From positions 174,601,955 to 174,665,954 of the forward strand of contig CM051462.1 in assembly GCA_028095005.1 (NCBI GenBank): a stretch of DNA of 64,000 bases, written 5' to 3'. Under the pieces are notes generated by a model. That model ran no database searches. It was not told the DNA's origin and was given only the letters and a program-made list of their open reading frames with translations. Below are positions 60,283-64,000 of this stretch, piece after piece (position 1 is the first letter of the stretch; every line of letters starts with the position of its first letter). This DNA is from Rhynchospora pubera. Its lineage: Eukaryota > Streptophyta > Magnoliopsida > Poales > Cyperaceae. A program made the position numbers and the translations under genes.

Positions 60283-63200
60283 TCAAACAACAGCTGTCAG
60301 AAGAGGTTTTTTCAGAAAATGTGCCTCCAGATTACCAAGCACCAAATCAGCCATAGCTGTGCGAGTCTCGATTGTTGCACTTGCCACATGCGGCACCAGT
60401 ACCACATTGTCCAGAGCAAACAACTCCTCCGGCACATGTGGCTCATTATCAAACACATCGAGTCCAGCCCCGCCAAGCCGTCCCTCTACTAAGGCAGCTA
60501 CAAGCTCAGGTTCATCTACATGGGGTCCACGGCCTATGTTTATCAGCACACCCTTTGGGCCCAAAGCATCAATAACTGCACGGTTAACGATGTGGCGCGT
60601 CTCCTCAGTAAGTGCACAGGCAACAACTAATATATCGCAGTTTGAGGCAAGATCGATTGGTGTAGAATAGTATGTATAGTTTGGATGAGGCTTCTCCGAT
60701 CGGGAGTAGTAACTTATCGGGCAATCAAATGCCTCCGCTCGCTTAGCAATAGCAAGCCCGATCCGGCCCAACCCCAGAATTCCCACTCTTTTGCCACTAA
60801 ACTGTCATGCAAATTCAACATAAAAAGATTAAAAAGGAAGGATACAAAATGAAAGAAGCAGAGAATGTAAATAATGTTTAATTTTCAGTATGGTTATTTC
60901 TATTTGTTAAGCACCAGAAGAACTGGCTTACCTAACCCTCATCCTGAAGTAGAAAAATACGTATCAAAATGCATACAAAGAGGAGGGCTGTATTATTAAG
61001 TTCTCAAGAAAACAAAACACATACTGCTGAAACTTATTCCAAATCTGTAAATATACAACTATAATTTTGTGCAGTAAATAATTCCATATGCATTTTAATT
61101 AAATACTTCAACAGATAGAAGTTGGAATCGTACGATTCACGATGCGAATCGTACGATACGTTACGATATATACGTTCAGCGATGCATATCGTTAGTTTAT
61201 ATCGCAAGCCTACTGAATCGTCTGAATCGAACGATTCGACAGTGCGATACGCGTATCGTATCGAATCGCAACGATTCCTCCGATTCGCTAACAACCAATC
61301 AGAACGAGATTTTCCTAGCGACGATTCGATTTCCTAAATAAAATATTCGTTGTCCTTTTGTTTGCGCTAGTACTGGGTCGAGTAAAAAAGGGTAATGGAA
61401 GAGATGATACAGACACGTGGGCCCCAAAGATTAATTAAAGAGAGAGAGTATATGGGGCATAAACAGACACGTGGGTCCCTTTTCTGTCTTTTAAAAATCC
61501 GATTTATTTTTTTACCAAGTATTGAACTTAAGAGACCGTAGTTATGGGGACTGCTCCTAAAATTTTTTTATATTGCACATTTAAGTCTCTTTTGTTAAAA
61601 TTAATTAATATTTGAAAACATATTTAAATAATAATAATTAATAATAATAAATTCAATAGTAAAATATCTGGATAATACAACATAATGATAATTTATACAT
61701 ATTAATAATGATTATAATTTATACAGTTTATAATAAAATATCAATAAATAATAACAACAACAATAATTTATACAGATTATGCAAATTATGCATTATATAT
61801 TATAAACTATAATTTATTGATATTAATAATTTATACATGAATAAATAGATTATAAATTATAATTATTAAAATGAGTATAATGTATACAGATTATGCAGTA
61901 TAATATTGTAAGATCTAATTATAAATAATAAATAAACATATTATACATTATAATATTAAGTAATGGCGAATATTCATACACTACATTATTAGATGCCTAG
62001 AATGCTGAATAATTATCATAATAGGGTGTGATATTATAATTTTCTTTTAATGCAAAAAATTCAATATATATTCTAACTAATTAATTTACTTGATTTTAAA
62101 GGTAGTTTAGCGTATCTTAAACGATTCAATAAGATACACGATACACGATACGATTCTAAATACTACGATACACGATACATTTTACGATTCAACTTCTATG
62201 AATCAACTATTATTTTCTAATCTTCACAAAAACCTTGTTGCAGCATTTAAAATTATGATTGTTGTCATTGGGTTAACAAAAGTATTAGAAGAATTTTTAC
62301 AGAAAGGTAAATTTAAACTTACAAGTTACAAGAACATTAATTGCCATGTTGCATTAGTTTCCAACCCAATGTTTAATGAATTCGCAGAAAAAATATGCGA
62401 AATCTTAAAAAAAATATTTTCCTTAGAAAAAATTATGTTCACAATAATTTTTTATTATGTGATGAATCAATTGCAAACAGTAGTACTATGCAGAATTTGC
62501 CATCAAAGTTTCAATTATAAAGAAACCTACTGGGTGCAGTGTATAGTACTTTTTACTGAAAGGTCCATGAGTTAAGAAAATCTATTATCTGCCTAGGCAA
62601 TGTAAAGGTTCTTAATCTGTCTAATTTCAGTACAAAATGATGTACTGGAACAACACATGTTATCTGCCTACACATGTATGTAGTTCTTTTCATTTTTCAC
62701 TTTTTTTCTTTCTTTTGTGAAAAGAACTACATACATCAGCAGTTAACTAACTAAGTCTCAGAATTAGCACAGAACTTTATTTGTGCCATAGCTGTAATTT
62801 AAATAAAGAACATATAACATCCAAAGACAAAAGAAGTAATTGAAATTAGTACTAACCCTGGTAGTAAGAGTATACTCTCCTTTCTTCCAAGCGCCGCTTC
62901 TGGCGTACTTATCAGCAGAAGGAATCCGCCTCATAACAGAAATAGTCAACCCAATGGCCAAATCGGCCACGTCATCAGTGAGAACATCAGGGGTATTGGT
63001 AACTCTAATCCCTCTCTCCTTGCACTTGGGAAGATCGACCTTGTCAAGCCCCACGCTGAAGGAGGCGACGATCTCGAGCTTGGGGAGAGCATCAATGGTG
63101 GCCGCGTCGGCCCCGAAATTAGAATTTCCGACGATGGCTCGGATTTCGGAGGAGTTCTCCCGACAGAATTCGAGTCGGCGGCTCTCCGGCGATTCCCAAA

Positions 63201-63288
63201 GGCGGAAGAGGCGACAGCCACGCCGCGTCAGCTCTTGTTCGAGGTAGGGGAGAGGTTTGTGCGTCACTAGCACGCCGATTTTATCCAT
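60283..63288 (-). CDS. Hydroxyphenylpyruvate / hydroxypyruvate reductase-like 2-hydroxyacid dehydrogenase (316 aa, 2 exons)
   Basis: Minus-strand exons 63288–62857 and 60801–60283 join to 317 codons; the intron is about 2.05 kb. The protein starts MDKIGVLVTHKPLPYLEQEL and has the nucleotide loop GILGLGRIG (GxGxxG) and the catalytic Arg in NIGRGPHVDEPEL, Glu in NEPHVP and His in VPHVAS of D-2-hydroxyacid dehydrogenases. It is close to HPPR2/HPR2-type plant enzymes, which reduce 4-hydroxyphenylpyruvate, hydroxypyruvate or glyoxylate with NAD(P)H in the cytosol. In Lamiaceae one HPPR makes 4-hydroxyphenyllactate for rosmarinic acid; whether this copy does is not decidable. The start is well placed, with a GA-rich leader upstream and no in-frame alternative that fits. 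Confidence 0.92.
61116..62198. mobile_element. Foldback-like element in the reductase intron, 1,083 bp
   Basis: The edges are TAGAAGTTGGAATCGTA at 61116 and TACGATTCAACTTCTA ending at 62198, imperfect inverted repeats of about 16 bp. The left 200 bp and right 100 bp are packed with variants of AATCGTACGATTC and ATACACGATACG. The middle is AT-rich with no coding capacity. I find no clear target duplication, so the superfamily is open (TAG…CTA ends would allow hAT). Confidence 0.65.
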
Positions 63289-63717
63289 GGAGAGAAGAAG
63301 ATTAGGGTTTGGGAATGAGAGAGTTGAGAGAGAGAGAGAGTTCTTGCAGCAGGTGGTTATGGTGAGACTGTCGGAGAGAATCAGAGAAAGGCGAGAAATA
63401 GAATGAGAGGAAGAGAAAGGAACTAGGGAGGAAATATGTTAGGTGAACTTGGCGTTGCCGTACGAGAAGAACCATTGGGAGTTGTTGGGTGTGCCAGGTG
63501 GCACAGGTCCCAGGTTTTGGTGAAGTTTACTAGGTCGAGGACAAGATTCGACGACAGTTCCTTATTGTTGTTGCCTTGTTGGGTAAATTATCTACGAGGT
63601 CCTAAAACTTTCAGCATATCACAATCCAGTTAATCCACTATGGCTGTGGGCTGTGGCTGATGCAACCCGGAACTTATCCAGCACAACTGCACAAGTAATT
63701 ACAACTCTTTTTTTTCA
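63289..63717. other. Upstream region of the reductase gene
   Basis: GA-rich leader (GAGAGAGAGAGAG near 63,330) followed by ordinary intergenic sequence. The open frame at 63,436–63,633 has no protein-like features. Confidence 0.5.
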
Positions 63718-64000
63718 GAAATTACAAGTGTCATCGGCAAATATACCATTCCAGCCATCGCGAAATACAAAATGAACATATACATCAAATAAGATGAACA
63801 TATAGGTGATCTAAGTGAACACTTACAAACAAATAAGTGTTGTCATCACTTGTACAAAAGTTTACATGCATATTCAACTAATTTTCATTAAACTTATTTG
63901 TTTGTATGTTCATTTAGATCGTCTATATATTCACTTTATTTGCTGTATGTGTTCATTTTATATTTAGCGACATGGCTGCATAACGTCTAAAACGATCACG
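63718..64000. mobile_element. Palindromic MITE family, copy C, reaching the window end
   Basis: Reads GAAATTACAAGTGTCATCGG, then GCCATCGCGAAATACAAAAT, then GTTGTCATCACTTGT, and ends TTATATTTAGCGACATGGCTG before the window stops. It is the reverse complement of copy B in its centre, so the family inserts in both orientations. Confidence 0.68.

Noticed and set aside
62198..62575. 125-codon open frame in the reductase intron
   Set aside because: AT-rich, begins at the edge of the foldback-like element, no domain, and inside an intron on the opposite strand.

Overview
This is a eudicot plant nuclear segment. The genes are intron-rich with GT–AG boundaries, the intergenic DNA is very AT-rich, and the transposon families are typical of angiosperms (L1-type LINE, hAT, Copia-type LTR, CACTA, Tourist- and Mutator-like MITEs, tRNA-derived SINEs). 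I see no bacterial, organellar or viral segment. The gene set fits an asterid, perhaps Lamiales, but that is only an impression.

Layout. 1–9.3 kb is a dead LINE split by a 3.9-kb hAT-like element, which itself carries a 1.75-kb solo LTR and a MITE. 9.9–12.3 kb (-) is an Mpv17/PMP22 membrane protein. 16.9–19.4 kb (+) is a P-class PPR protein, and 20.1–23.0 kb (-) is a plastid-type rhomboid protease whose start codon lies inside the target-site duplication of a MITE. 26.0–39.7 kb (+) is a CYP71-clan cytochrome P450 broken in exon 1 by an 11,559-bp CACTA transposon. 42.9–45.9 kb (+) is a plant protein of unknown function with a SINE inside a coding exon. 48.3–51.5 kb (+) is a TauE/SafE-type transporter, 52.1–54.2 kb (-) a Companion-of-Cellulose-synthase (LEA-2) protein, 57.7–59.4 kb (+) a CCDC25/NFACT-R protein and 60.3–63.3 kb (-) a hydroxyphenylpyruvate/hydroxypyruvate reductase with a foldback-like element in its intron.

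The most striking structure is the CACTA element at 26,347–37,905. Its termini and 3-bp target duplication are intact, and it has two apparently undamaged genes, both on the minus strand: a two-exon TNP2-type transposase (1,107 aa) and a 12-exon gene that I could thread in frame end to end (805 aa). The second gene joins a plant Transposase_24-like N-terminal half to a Ulp1-type (C48) cysteine-protease C-terminal half with the complete His/Asp/Gln/Cys set. Arrays of paired ACCGGT palindromes lie at both ends and also between the two genes, and a ~100-bp-arm inverted repeat sits in the leader intron of the transposase. Removing the element and one GTT copy restores an open 527-codon P450, so this looks like a young, perhaps still mobile, insertion.

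Other genes show host–transposon contact at base resolution: the MITE at the rhomboid start codon, a SINE that brings a premature stop together with a possible in-frame replacement splice acceptor, and MITEs or foldbacks in P450 and reductase introns. Gene models were built by hand from reading frames and splice consensus. Exon phases were checked by arithmetic, but there is no transcript evidence.
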